Shown: piece after piece, positions 7,580 to 16,700 of the stretch
How positions within the stretch are numbered: position 1 is the first letter of the stretch
Layout: every line of letters begins with the position of its first letter
Assembly (NCBI GenBank): GCA_900315175.1
Contig: OMYA01000002.1
Span: 1-64,000, forward strand
Length of the DNA: 64,000 nt
Direction: 5' to 3'
From: an uncultured Bacteroidales bacterium
GTDB taxonomy: Bacteria > Bacteroidota > Bacteroidia > Bacteroidales > F082
The notes under the pieces: model-generated
Databases searched by the model: none
Seen by the model: only the letters and a program-made list of their open reading frames with translations
Told to the model about the DNA's origin: nothing
Made by a program: the position numbers and the translations under genes

Positions 7580-7987
7580 TTACATGTTAAAATAGAAATA
7601 GCGATTGCAGTATGAAATATAATATTTATAATAGCTTGTCTTTTTATAAACACCACGCCAACTTGTATTTGGATCATAATCAGGATTTTCACAAACCCAG
7701 ACTTCATCTCCTACTTGACCACCACTTAAACCACCTGTCCTTTTTATTATTGCGTAAAAAGAGTTGCAAGCATTAGGTGTTTGATAAACATCTATAGATA
7801 CAAATGCATTATTATCATTTACCACACCCCTAACATCACAATAAGCCACTCCCTGCCAATAAATAGGCACATTTACTTTAAGCTGTGAACAAAAAACATT
7901 CGTTTTCGGCTCACTGAACGAGCTCAACACCATTGCGCTTGCCACCATCCCGATGATCAACGACGCTGCAATAAATAATTTTTTCAT
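7580..7987 (-). CDS. small secreted protein of unknown function
   Basis: 135 residues. Clear signal peptide (MKKLFIAASLIIGMVASAMV, cleavage near residues 20-26). The mature part has five cysteines and many tyrosines near the end (YKKTSYYKYYISYCNRY), suggesting a small disulfide-stabilised secreted or periplasmic protein. No family recognised. It precedes the peptide/radical SAM genes on the same strand but is separated from them by a perfect 34-bp palindrome, so it may be a separate unit. Confidence 0.7.
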   Translation of the reverse strand: MKKLFIAASLIIGMVASAMVLSSFSEPKTNVFCSQLKVNVPIYWQGVAYCDVRGVVNDNNAFVSIDVYQTPNACNSFYAIIKRTGGLSGGQVGDEVWVCENPDYDPNTSWRGVYKKTSYYKYYISYCNRYFYFNM

Positions 7988-8101
7988 TTTTTAATAAATT
8001 TAGTTAAACATTAAGTTGAATTATTCTTCACCACAAAATTACAAAAGCTCATATACTATCCCCTATCTCAACCGTGATTGCATTTCACTAAACCGTGATA
8101 A

Positions 8102-8284
8102 TTATTCACAACTTTTCTTTGAACTTTTTAAAGATTTTATGGTTTTTGCCAAAACAGCGATATTCTCTTCGGGAATCTTCACAAGAAGCTCAACATCGAT
8201 GGAACGGCGGTTAAATATTTTATAAACGTTGGTTCGCTCGCAATGTATTCTCCGTGCAAACTCCGCCACGCTCAACGCCCGCAC
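8102..8284 (-). CDS. short Cro/C1-type helix-turn-helix protein, probably truncated
   Basis: 60 residues from a GTG start. LSVAEFARRIHCERTNVYKIF is a helix-turn-helix core of a type common in Bacteroidota, followed by RRSIDVELLVKI. Family members are usually longer, with an N-terminal helix (lost here: an in-frame TGA lies five codons before the GTG) and a C-terminal helix that is altered here. A -7-like CATCTTTG lies about 40 bases upstream. It may be a shortened local regulator of the genes to its left, or a remnant. Confidence 0.6.
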   Translation of the reverse strand: MRALSVAEFARRIHCERTNVYKIFNRRSIDVELLVKIPEENIAVLAKTIKSLKSSKKSCE

Positions 8285-8512
8285 TAATCCAACAAGTCAT
8301 TCCACGCCATGCAAAGATGGCAATCTGGAAACTTATTCTTGATTAGTGTGTCCTTTTCAGGAGTTTGTGGAATTTTGGGTATCAAGAATAGCTTCGAACC
8401 GCTATTTATATGTCAATATGTCGTTTTTTCTACATAATATGTCGTTTAAATTTTTGCAAAAAAACATTTTCGGCGAATAATACATTTATTTTCCGAATAA
8501 CATAAAAAACAC
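8285..8512. other. non-coding spacer with short direct repeats
   Basis: No gene seen. Contains two AATATGTCGTTT-like copies around 8416-8452 and AT-rich sequence. Function unknown. Confidence 0.5.
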
Positions 8513-8541
8513 GTAGAGACGCCACAATGTGACGTCTCTAC
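8513..8541 (-). terminator. terminator of the hydrogenase operon
   Basis: GTAGAGACGTCACA / TGGCGTCTCTAC hairpin (minus strand) followed by GTGTTTTTT, 30 bases after the hydC stop. The GTAGAGACGC arm also occurs in the palindromic insert at 21452-21479. Confidence 0.75.
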
Positions 8542-8571
8542 ATTTCATATTAATTAATAAGGTATACCCTA

Positions 8572-9051
8572 TTAATCGTTATACTCAGCCAAAACTTCTT
8601 TGACTTTGTCTGGTGTCAGACGGCCGTAGACCTTGTCACCGATCATAGCGACTGGAGCAAGACCGCAGGCGCCCACGCAACGGAGGCAGTTCAATGAGAA
8701 CTTTCCGTCAGGTGTTGTGCCACCGACTTCAACGCCGAGCTGACGTTTCAGTTCATCCAAAACCTTCTCAGCGCCACGCACGTAGCAGGCTGTACCCAAG
8801 CAAACTGAAATCGGGTGTTTGCCCTTTGGAGTCATGGTGAAAAATGAATAGAATGAAACGATACCGTAAACTCTTGATACAGGGATGTTCAACTCCTTAG
8901 CGACGAGTTCCTGAACTTCTGCTGAGAGGTAGCCGTACTCACCCTGAACCTTGTGAAGCACGTTGATAACTTCACCACCGTCATTATGGAATGATTTGCA
9001 AACATCCTTAATGAAGTTGATTTTATCTTCTGATAATTTAATAACTGCCAT
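8572..9051 (-). CDS. hydC: NuoE-like 2Fe-2S subunit of electron-bifurcating [FeFe]-hydrogenase
   Basis: 159 residues from the ATG at 9051 (an upstream TTG is less likely). Thioredoxin-like 2Fe-2S fold with ligands in CLGTACYVRGA and CLRCVGACG, as in NuoE and HydC. It passes electrons between NADH-linked flavin and the hydrogenase subunit. Last gene of the four-gene operon 13118-8572. Together with HydB and HydA it should form the soluble cytoplasmic complex that couples NADH and reduced ferredoxin oxidation to H2 production. Confidence 0.92.
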   Translation of the reverse strand: MAVIKLSEDKINFIKDVCKSFHNDGGEVINVLHKVQGEYGYLSAEVQELVAKELNIPVSRVYGIVSFYSFFTMTPKGKHPISVCLGTACYVRGAEKVLDELKRQLGVEVGGTTPDGKFSLNCLRCVGACGLAPVAMIGDKVYGRLTPDKVKEVLAEYND

Positions 9052-9078
9052 AATATTCAATTTTTAATTTTCCAACAA

Positions 9079-10866
9079 TTATTTTTCGCTAATCTCAACA
9101 TGTTCTGACTTGTCGAAATAGTGTGTATGCAGCAGTTCATGTGACTTGTGGCCGCATGGTTCACCAAGATACTCTTTGTAGAGCTTCATGACTGAAGCGT
9201 TCTCGTGTGACTTACGGATTGGTTTGCCTGCATCCTCACGATAGATAGCTTCTGTACGTTTCTTGATGATTTCGCTGTTGCCATGGTGATATGGCTGGCC
9301 AGCTCCGCCGACGCAACCGCCTGGGCAAGCCATGACTTCGATAGCGTGGAACTGCTCTTTGCCTTCGCGAACTCTTTCGAGGAGCTTGCGTGCGTTTGCC
9401 AGACCGTGAGCGATACCGATGTGGATTGGGGTGCCGTTGAAGTCAACCCAAGCGTCACGGATACCGTCCATACCACGGAGTTCTGTGAAGTCGATCTTAG
9501 GAAGAGCCTTACCGGTGAACACCTCGTAAGCTGTACGTGTTGCAGCCTCGATAACACCGCCTGTTGCACCGAAGATGACAGCAGCACCTGTTGACTCGCC
9601 GAGTGGATCGTCGTAATCCTCTGATGGCATGTCCTTAAGGTCGAGGTTGAACTGCTTGATCAAGCGGGCCAACTCACGTGTTGAAAGGACGTAGTCGATA
9701 TCCGGGTTACCGTCTTTGTAGAACTCTTTACGTTTGCTTTCGTATTTCTTTGCCAAGCAAGGCATGATAGAAACGACGACGAGGTCTTCTCTATTGATGC
9801 CCATCTTCTCTGCCCAGTAGTTCTTTGCGACAGCACCGAACATCTGCATAGGTGACTTGGCTGTTGAAGGAACGTCGAGCATATCTGGGAAGTTGTGCTC
9901 GAAGAAGTTGACCCAACCTGGGCAGCATGATGTCAAGATAGGGAGACGCACTGATTTGTCGCCTGCCATGAACTTCTTGATTCTGCCGAGGAGCTCTGTA
10001 CCTTCTTCCATGATGGTAAGGTCAGCGGTGAAGTCTGTATCGAACACATAGTCGAAGCCGAGGCGGCGCAATGCTGCTGCCATCTGGCCTGTGACGATGG
10101 TACCTGGTTCCATGCCGAACTCTTCGCCGAGGGCGACACGTGTTGCAGGAGCTGTGTTGACGATGACGGTCTTCTTAGGATTATTGATGGCTGCCATGAC
10201 GTTGCGTGTGTCGTCAACCTCGCTGAGAGCGCCGACTGGGCACACCTGGACGCACTGACCGCACATGACGCATGGTGAATCCATGAGGTCCTGCTCGAAA
10301 GCTGGAGCGACGACGGCACTGAAACCACGGTTCACAGCTGACAAAGCACCGACGGTCTGGATGTTGTTACATACGTTCTCGCAGCGGCGGCACATGATAC
10401 ATTTGTCGATGTCACGCACGATTGAAGGTGACATGTCCTTGCGGTATGTTGACTGTTCGCCATGGAATGGGATTTCGCGGATACCGAGGTTCTGGGCGAG
10501 CTTCTGGAGTTCGCACTGTCCTGACTTGGCGCATGTCAAGCAGTCTGTCGGGTGGTCTGAAAGAATCAGCTCAACGACAGTGCGGCGTGCGTTGATGACG
10601 CGTGCGCTGTGTGTGAGGACTTCCATGCCTTCAACGCAGTCTGTGGCGCAAGCTGGAGCAAGGTTACGACGTGGTTTGCCGTTGAAATCCTTTGTGATCT
10701 CGACAACGCAAACACGGCATCCACCTGGTTTGTTCTCAAAGTTCATTCCTGCCAACTCGAAATAGCAGAGGGTAGGAATATGAATACCGGCCTGACGGGC
10801 AGCTTTCAAAATTGTTGTGCCTTCTGCGACCTGAATCTGTTTGTTATCTATTGTTACATTAATCAT
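9079..10866 (-). CDS. hydA: catalytic subunit of electron-bifurcating [FeFe]-hydrogenase
   Basis: 595 residues from the ATG at 10866, chosen because a strong AGGAGGAG lies just before it; longer frames would overlap hydB. N-terminal 2Fe-2S domain (CYF ... GGCRVC ... CATDC), a His/Cys cluster domain (DHPTDCLTCAKSGQC), two 4Fe-4S clusters (CIMCRRCENVC, CVMCGQCVQVC), then the H-cluster domain with complete motifs LTSCCPGW, IMPCLAKK and MACPGGCVGG. This is the trimeric (HydABC) architecture. It evolves H2 from NADH plus reduced ferredoxin. The maturases HydE, HydF and HydG are not in this window. Confidence 0.95.
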   Translation of the reverse strand: MINVTIDNKQIQVAEGTTILKAARQAGIHIPTLCYFELAGMNFENKPGGCRVCVVEITKDFNGKPRRNLAPACATDCVEGMEVLTHSARVINARRTVVELILSDHPTDCLTCAKSGQCELQKLAQNLGIREIPFHGEQSTYRKDMSPSIVRDIDKCIMCRRCENVCNNIQTVGALSAVNRGFSAVVAPAFEQDLMDSPCVMCGQCVQVCPVGALSEVDDTRNVMAAINNPKKTVIVNTAPATRVALGEEFGMEPGTIVTGQMAAALRRLGFDYVFDTDFTADLTIMEEGTELLGRIKKFMAGDKSVRLPILTSCCPGWVNFFEHNFPDMLDVPSTAKSPMQMFGAVAKNYWAEKMGINREDLVVVSIMPCLAKKYESKRKEFYKDGNPDIDYVLSTRELARLIKQFNLDLKDMPSEDYDDPLGESTGAAVIFGATGGVIEAATRTAYEVFTGKALPKIDFTELRGMDGIRDAWVDFNGTPIHIGIAHGLANARKLLERVREGKEQFHAIEVMACPGGCVGGAGQPYHHGNSEIIKKRTEAIYREDAGKPIRKSHENASVMKLYKEYLGEPCGHKSHELLHTHYFDKSEHVEISEK

Positions 10867-10885
10867 ATCTTTCTCCTCCTCTATT

Positions 10886-12700
10886 TTATTTGACAGAAAT
10901 AGCATCAAATTTACATCCACTCATACATGCACCGCACTTGATACACTTCGTTGTGTCGATTTCCATTGAAGGAAGTTTGTGACCTTCGGCGATGTAGCTG
11001 GTCTTCGAGATGGCTTCTGCAGGGCAGTTCTTGGCGCATTTGCCGCAGCCGATACATTTATCCTTGTCGATGACGTAGTTCATGAGTTTCTTGCAGACAC
11101 CAGCGCGGCACTTCTTGTCGACGACGTGCTCAACGTATTCATCCCAGAAGTTGTCGAGTGTTGACAATACCGGGTTAGGTGATGTCTGGCCAAGACCGCA
11201 CAATGCTGTGTCTTTGATGACAGCGGCGAGGTTGCGGAGCTCCTGGAGGTCGTCCATTGTTCCGTTGCCTTCTGTGATCTTGTTGAGGATTTCGAGCATT
11301 CTCTTGTTACCGATACGGCATGGTGAGCATTTACCGCAGCTCTCTTCGCATGTGAACTCGAGGTAGAACTTGGCGATAGCAACCATACATGATGTGTCGT
11401 CCATGACGACCATACCGCCTGAGCCCATCATTGAGCCGGCAGCCATCAGTGAATCGTAGTCGATAGCTGTGTCGAGGTGTTTCTCTGTCAAGCAGCCGCC
11501 TGAAGGACCACCGGTCTGGACAGCTTTGAACTTACGGCCACCCTTGATACCACCACCGATTTCGTAGATGATGTCGCGGAGTGTTGTTCCCATAGGAACC
11601 TCGATAAGACCGACGTTGTTGATCTGGCCTGCCAATGCGAACACCTTTGTACCTTTTGACTTCTCTGATCCGATTGATGCGAACCAGTCAGCACCCTTGG
11701 TGATGATGATCGGGATATTTGCGAATGTCTCGACGTTGTTGACGTTAGATGGTTTTGCCATGTAACCTGAAACAGCCGGGAATGGTGGTTTCAAAGTAGG
11801 TTCACCACGTTTGCCTTCCATTGAGTGGATAAGAGCTGTCTCTTCACCGCAGACGAATGCGCCGGCGCCGTAGCGGAGCTCGATATCGAAGTTGAAGCCG
11901 CTGCCGAGGATGTCGTCGCCGAGGAGGCCGTATTCACGAGCCTGAGCGATAGCAACCTGCAAACGGTGGATTGCCAATGGGTATTCAGCACGAATGTAAA
12001 CCAAACCCTTTGTTGCGCCGATAGCGTATCCGCAGATAGCCATAGCCTCGATGATTGAGTTCGGGTCACCTTCCATGATTGAACGGTCCATGAACGCACC
12101 CGGGTCACCTTCGTCAGCGTTGCAGATGACGTATTTCTGGTCGGCCTGGTTCTTCGCGCAGAGACCCCATTTCACACCTGTCGGGAAGCCCGCGCCACCA
12201 CGGCCACGGAGACCAGACTTGGTGATCTCGTCGATGACCTGCTGAGGTGTCATCTCACCGAGAACCTTTGCGATAGCCTCATAACCACCGCGTGAAATGT
12301 ATTCGTCAATGTCTTCTGGGTTGATGAAACCGCAGTTACGCAAAGCTATACGGAGCTGTTTCTTGTAGAAACCCATGTGCTTTGAGTCGGCGACATGCTG
12401 TTTGTTTTCCGGATCGAGGTAGAGAAGGTCTGTGACCTTACGACCTTTGATGATGTGCTCGTTGATGATTTTCTCGACATCTTCAGGTTTGACCTGAGTA
12501 TAGAATGTGTTGTCAGGAAGCATCTTTACGATAGGGCCCTTCTCGCAGAAGCCGAAGCAGCCTGTTCTGATGACCTGAACTTCATCTTGCAAACCTTTTT
12601 CCTTCAATAATTTTTCAAAGGTTGAGATGATCTCATCACTTGCAGATGCCTTACATCCGGTACCACCGCAGCAAAGCACGTGCGTTTTGATTTTTGTCAT
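10886..12700 (-). CDS. hydB: NuoF-like flavin subunit of electron-bifurcating [FeFe]-hydrogenase
   Basis: 604 residues. N-terminal thioredoxin-like 2Fe-2S domain (CCGGTGCKASA ... GCFGFCEKGP), then the NuoF domain with NADH/FMN site (GRGGAGFPTGVKWG), the 4Fe-4S motif ESCGKCSPCRIG, and two C-terminal 4Fe-4S clusters (CIGCGKCAKNCP, CIKCGACMSGCK). This is the usual HydB layout. It carries the FMN where NADH is oxidised and where bifurcation is thought to occur. Lies 19 bases upstream of hydA. Confidence 0.95.
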   Translation of the reverse strand: MTKIKTHVLCCGGTGCKASASDEIISTFEKLLKEKGLQDEVQVIRTGCFGFCEKGPIVKMLPDNTFYTQVKPEDVEKIINEHIIKGRKVTDLLYLDPENKQHVADSKHMGFYKKQLRIALRNCGFINPEDIDEYISRGGYEAIAKVLGEMTPQQVIDEITKSGLRGRGGAGFPTGVKWGLCAKNQADQKYVICNADEGDPGAFMDRSIMEGDPNSIIEAMAICGYAIGATKGLVYIRAEYPLAIHRLQVAIAQAREYGLLGDDILGSGFNFDIELRYGAGAFVCGEETALIHSMEGKRGEPTLKPPFPAVSGYMAKPSNVNNVETFANIPIIITKGADWFASIGSEKSKGTKVFALAGQINNVGLIEVPMGTTLRDIIYEIGGGIKGGRKFKAVQTGGPSGGCLTEKHLDTAIDYDSLMAAGSMMGSGGMVVMDDTSCMVAIAKFYLEFTCEESCGKCSPCRIGNKRMLEILNKITEGNGTMDDLQELRNLAAVIKDTALCGLGQTSPNPVLSTLDNFWDEYVEHVVDKKCRAGVCKKLMNYVIDKDKCIGCGKCAKNCPAEAISKTSYIAEGHKLPSMEIDTTKCIKCGACMSGCKFDAISVK

Positions 12701-12728
12701 ATAATGTCCTCCAATTTAGAATGAATGA

Positions 12729-13118
12729 TTAGATTTTCTCATAGTTCACAGGGATGATACCCTCAACGAGTTCGTTGTTCATGACATACTTCTCGAGAAT
12801 CTCGTCAGCGCGTTTGTTGTCGACGTGACCGAAGACAATCGGGTCTTTGCCCGGAACTTTCACCTCGATGGTAGGTTCTGCGTGGCAGTAGCCCATGCAG
12901 CCTGTCTGTGTGAAAACGACGCTGAGCTTCAGCTGGTCAGCTTTCTCCATCATGTGTTCCATCACCTGTTTTGCACCGGCGGCAATACCGCAAGTTGCCA
13001 TAGCGACTTTCACCTGAACCAATGCGTCAGGGTTGTTGCTCTTTTCACGAAGGTCGAGATTTGACTGTAATTTCTCTCTCATTGCCTTCAATTCTGCCAA
13101 TGATTTTACTTTTGCCAT
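12729..13118 (-). CDS. 2Fe-2S thioredoxin-like protein, first gene of the hydrogenase operon
   Basis: 129 residues. N-terminal coiled helix (SLAELKAMREKLQSNLDLRE), then a thioredoxin-like 2Fe-2S domain with ligands around MATCGIAAGA and TGCMGYCHAEP. Resembles the extra small ferredoxin-like subunit (HydD-like) found beside some HydABC operons. Begins the operon 28 bases before hydB and should be co-transcribed. Whether it is a fixed subunit or an electron carrier is not clear. Confidence 0.85.
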   Translation of the reverse strand: MAKVKSLAELKAMREKLQSNLDLREKSNNPDALVQVKVAMATCGIAAGAKQVMEHMMEKADQLKLSVVFTQTGCMGYCHAEPTIEVKVPGKDPIVFGHVDNKRADEILEKYVMNNELVEGIIPVNYEKI

Positions 13119-13191
13119 ATTTCGTAAAATTATGTTAATGAATGATTTATGAATATTTCTTCAATATTTTCACACCTATTTTATAGTTTGG

Positions 13192-13199
13192 CAAATATA
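13192..13199 (-). promoter_or_regulatory. -7 promoter element for the hydrogenase operon
   Basis: Minus-strand TATATTTG matches TAnnTTTG and is 74 bases before the start at 13118. No obvious Rex site is seen around it. Confidence 0.55.
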
Positions 13200-13244
13200 C
13201 GAATCTTTTTCATATAAAAGAATTAATATTAAAATTTATTGAGC

Positions 13245-13275
13245 AAAAAAAAATGAGCCCGGCAAAACACCGGAC
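13245..13275 (-). terminator. terminator after the 80-residue protein gene
   Basis: GTCCGG/CCGGGC hairpin on the minus strand (13257-13275, one G-T pair), followed within a few bases by nine T. Confidence 0.65.
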
Positions 13276-13304
13276 CCATTGTCTTAAAGTCTTGACTATC
13301 AAGC

Positions 13305-13547
13305 CTATTTCTTCCTTCTCAAAACGTATGCCGCGCCAAGAGCGCCAAGGATGACCAACCCGCTGCCCAATGGGGCGTTGACGTCAGTGTCCAGACCGTG
13401 TTCATTAGGTAGTGAGATAAGTGTGATGTCACGCATCAGGTCGCTCTCCGACCAGTCGTTGAAGAAGGCGTCGGTGTGGCCAATCTGAGCCTTCGCTCCG
13501 AAGCTTATCGAAATTATCAATGCTGTTGCTAATAATAACTTTTTCAT
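13305..13547 (-). CDS. small exported protein with C-terminal membrane tail (GSGL...RRKK)
   Basis: 80 residues. Signal peptide (MKKLLLATALIISISFGAKA), a short middle with SDLMRDI, and a C-terminal APLGSGLVILGALGAAYVLR followed by RKK: a short motif, a hydrophobic span and a basic end. The same design (APVGSGLLVLTVAGAGYAAL then RRKR) occurs near the N-terminus of the protein at 18597-20495. Such tripartite tails recall sorting signals like PEP-CTERM or LPXTG, but I cannot tie this one to a known sortase. Possibly a membrane-anchored peptide. It may be read from the same transcript as the large surface protein upstream. Confidence 0.75.
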   Translation of the reverse strand: MKKLLLATALIISISFGAKAQIGHTDAFFNDWSESDLMRDITLISLPNEHGLDTDVNAPLGSGLVILGALGAAYVLRRKK

Positions 13548-13633
13548 ATTTGGTAATTTTTTTATTTATTCATATCTTCTGTTTGTGCCCGTCACATTTG
13601 TTTGAGTTTCCTCCCTCTCCCTCCGGTCGAGGT

Positions 13634-13675
13634 CGGAATGACAACGGTCCTTCCAATAGCAACGTTGTCATTCCG
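13634..13675. repeat. inverted repeat between two surface-protein genes
   Basis: CGGAATGACAACG and its exact reverse complement CGTTGTCATTCCG, separated by 16 bases. The GTCATTCCGA core matches the dispersed repeat family seen at 617, 37872 and 42046. Confidence 0.75.
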
Positions 13676-13707
13676 AACCCCGAAGGGGTGAGGAATCTCA
13701 TTCAATG

Positions 13708-16700
13708 TTATCTGACAACAATTTTCTGTGTCTTCTCATTCAGTTTGAAGATGTAAACTCCTGTTTGAGACGGTTTTTCAACCGTCTCTACACCGGTTAC
13801 ACGACGGGTTGAGATCATTCGTCCCATCATGTCGAACACCTGCAGCTCGCCCTCGCCGCTGACGATGATTTCATCACCGCTTTGATATGCGAAAACATCG
13901 CTCACAGTGCTTGCTGAGGAGCCATAACACAACACGAAACGGTCTTTTCTGTCGGCCGGCGAACCGATGAATGTGTAGTATCCTTCACTAAGCATGTCAA
14001 CATCGTCACCAGTAATTTTGTCGAGAAGATGCAGATATCTCACATCGGCGTTTTCAACGTCAACGCTGAAACTGAACTCTCCAATATGTTTCGATTCGAA
14101 ACCGACCTGCATGTTGCCAGATTCAAAGCCATGAACCACGGCATAATCCGCATCTTCTTGTGCGACATATATCTTTGCGCTATTGTCGTTCAACGAGTAT
14201 TTTGGCAACGTGCCGCTTTCACCTAAACGGACGATGACACGGTCGATGACGTCACTCTCGCCACGACTCAGGTTGAGAACAATTTGCTCATCTGTCAAAG
14301 AATTTCTCGTATTTGGAACGAATGTGACGATTTCCCCATCGTTTTCGGCATACACCATGATGCCTTCCATTGCCGCCACGTTATGTCCTGCAGAGGCGAT
14401 GAAGCCGGAGCCTTCGTTATTCATCACATAAAAGTCTTTTGCGACTGTGGCAGCTTGTGCAAACGGGTTGCCGATAAGGTTCCAGCCTGCCAGCGACGAG
14501 CCTGCCGCCTTGCTCAACGTCACCTTACCGTCGCCCGAATATGTTGTGCCGATAAATGTCAATGTGGTATTGGCGTTGTTTGCATAAAGATAACCTCTTC
14601 CCGACTCCAATCCGAAATGATAGTGACCGGCACCATCCGTTTTCCAGTTTTCCCATTGATTATCAGCACTTTGGTTAAAACGATACAAATCGAAATCGCC
14701 AGTAGTCATGTTAATAACATCATTTGCCAGTATTGTCTCAGCCAAAGGCGATGCAATCAGGCGCCATCCGTCGGCATTGGTGGTGTAACCCTGAACCACA
14801 TTCGGGTATGATGTGCAGTAAACGCCCACATTGTCGACATACCACATACGGCCGCTGGTGCCGACACCTGCAAATTTGAATGCGATATAGACATCCTGAC
14901 CATTGTAAGCCGAAAGATTGATGCTAACATTTGTCTTTGTCGTCGGGAAATCAGTGGCTGTCCACAGTGTCTTTGTGAAATCCAAAGCTGTTTTGCCGGT
15001 TGTCGACAACACGACAGAGCTCTCCTCGCCCGAGCCGCTTGATGAGAATGCCATGTCGAAACTAAGTGTGGCATTACCATTGATATGCATGTGTGGCAGA
15101 ATCAGGTAAGTGTCACCGCTTGGCCAATAGCTGAATGCGGTTCCTGTTGGGTCGACAGGGTCATTGACATTGGTGCTGTGTTGCCAGCCGTAGTAGTTGT
15201 TCACCCTGATCCAGTCCCAGCACGCCGGAGGGAACGCATCTCCGCTAAAGCCTTCAAACAATGCGTTTTCGTCGTCGATAGGCCACACGCCGCAGTCTGT
15301 TGTGAAACTTATTGGATTGCACCATTCGCTCTGGTCGTCGGCATCGCAATAAGCCTGAACCCTCACGTCGTATGTCGCACCACGTTTGAGGCCTGTCAAA
15401 ACGTATGGGTTTTCGTTATTAGGCAGTGATGTCACGTGAATCGGATTACCCCATTCGCTTTCGGAAGACTTCTTATACTGGATGTTCCATTCGGATTCGT
15501 CTTTGCCGGCGTTCCATGTCAATGAGGCTGAATTATAGCTCGTTTCTTTGACAGCCAATGCAGTAGGGACCCAGCATGTAGGGATGACTTCGACCGACAC
15601 ATCATCAATATTGAAATACAGATAACTGTTTCCTGTTGAGGAACCGCAACGGATGGCGATATTTCTGCCAGTTCCAGTATAATTTAACAACGGGACTGTA
15701 AATTCAGCGTATGTTGTCGAAACGCCTTCAACAGCGGCCACTTCCACAAAATTATCGCCTTCCATAATACCGACATAAAGTGTGTTGTTTGACGACCCCG
15801 CTTTCGCCCAGAATCTTATTTGAAGGTTATTCATCTGATAACTGTCGTCGATTGCAGGCATGATAATGGTTTGGGTTGCCGAGTTTGGAGTTCTGTACAT
15901 ACGCAAACTCTTGGTGCCACCATGGGCATCCGAACTCTGGCTATAAACATATGGATAATAGCTGTATGGCGAATAGCTGCCGTATTGCATCTCTATTCTA
16001 TCCCAGCATTTTGGTACCGGATAACTTGCGAAGTGTCCTGATGTCTCCACCGCGCCTTCAAAGTCGCAGGTGTAAGGCAGCATCAATTCGGAACATGCCG
16101 TAGTGATGGTCTTGTCCGATGACTGGTTTGCCAGGCTCCATTTGCTGTAGTCGTCGCCACCGCACCAGGCGCGCACATTCACATGATATGATGTGGCTGG
16201 TTCCAAACCCTGTAAGGTGTAGGTGTTTTCCGGATGGTTTTCAACTAAAACATAGTTATAATCAGTGTCGTTTGTCTTTTTATAGCGGAACTGCCAAGCA
16301 TCCTGGTCATCAGCGCCTTTTGTCCAGCTTAGGTTCACCGATGTTGAGGTTACCGACTCGTCTGTCAAATAGGAAGGTGCCAAACATGTTGCCAAGGTGG
16401 TGAAAATCACACGGATGCTCCATGAACTCAGTCCGTCTTCAGTGCCGCAATTGGCTTGGATATAGATGTAATATTTTGTCTCTGGAGTGAGGTTTTCCAA
16501 GGTGTAGTTGTATTCGGTCACATTTTCAAGCTGGATGCGAACGACATCCGACAAAGTATAATCCGACGGGTCGAAATCGTTTGTCGGTCTATAAGCCACT
16601 TCATAAGCGTCAGCGGTGCTTCCAGTCCATGAGACGCTGCCAGTATACGCGGTGTTGGAATTTGGGACATAGCTCAAAGTCGGTCTCGGGCATGTCATGT

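Noticed and set aside
13078..13304. A second riboswitch or RNA gene upstream of the hydrogenase operon
   Set aside because: Only a promoter element and a terminator of the neighbouring gene are visible.
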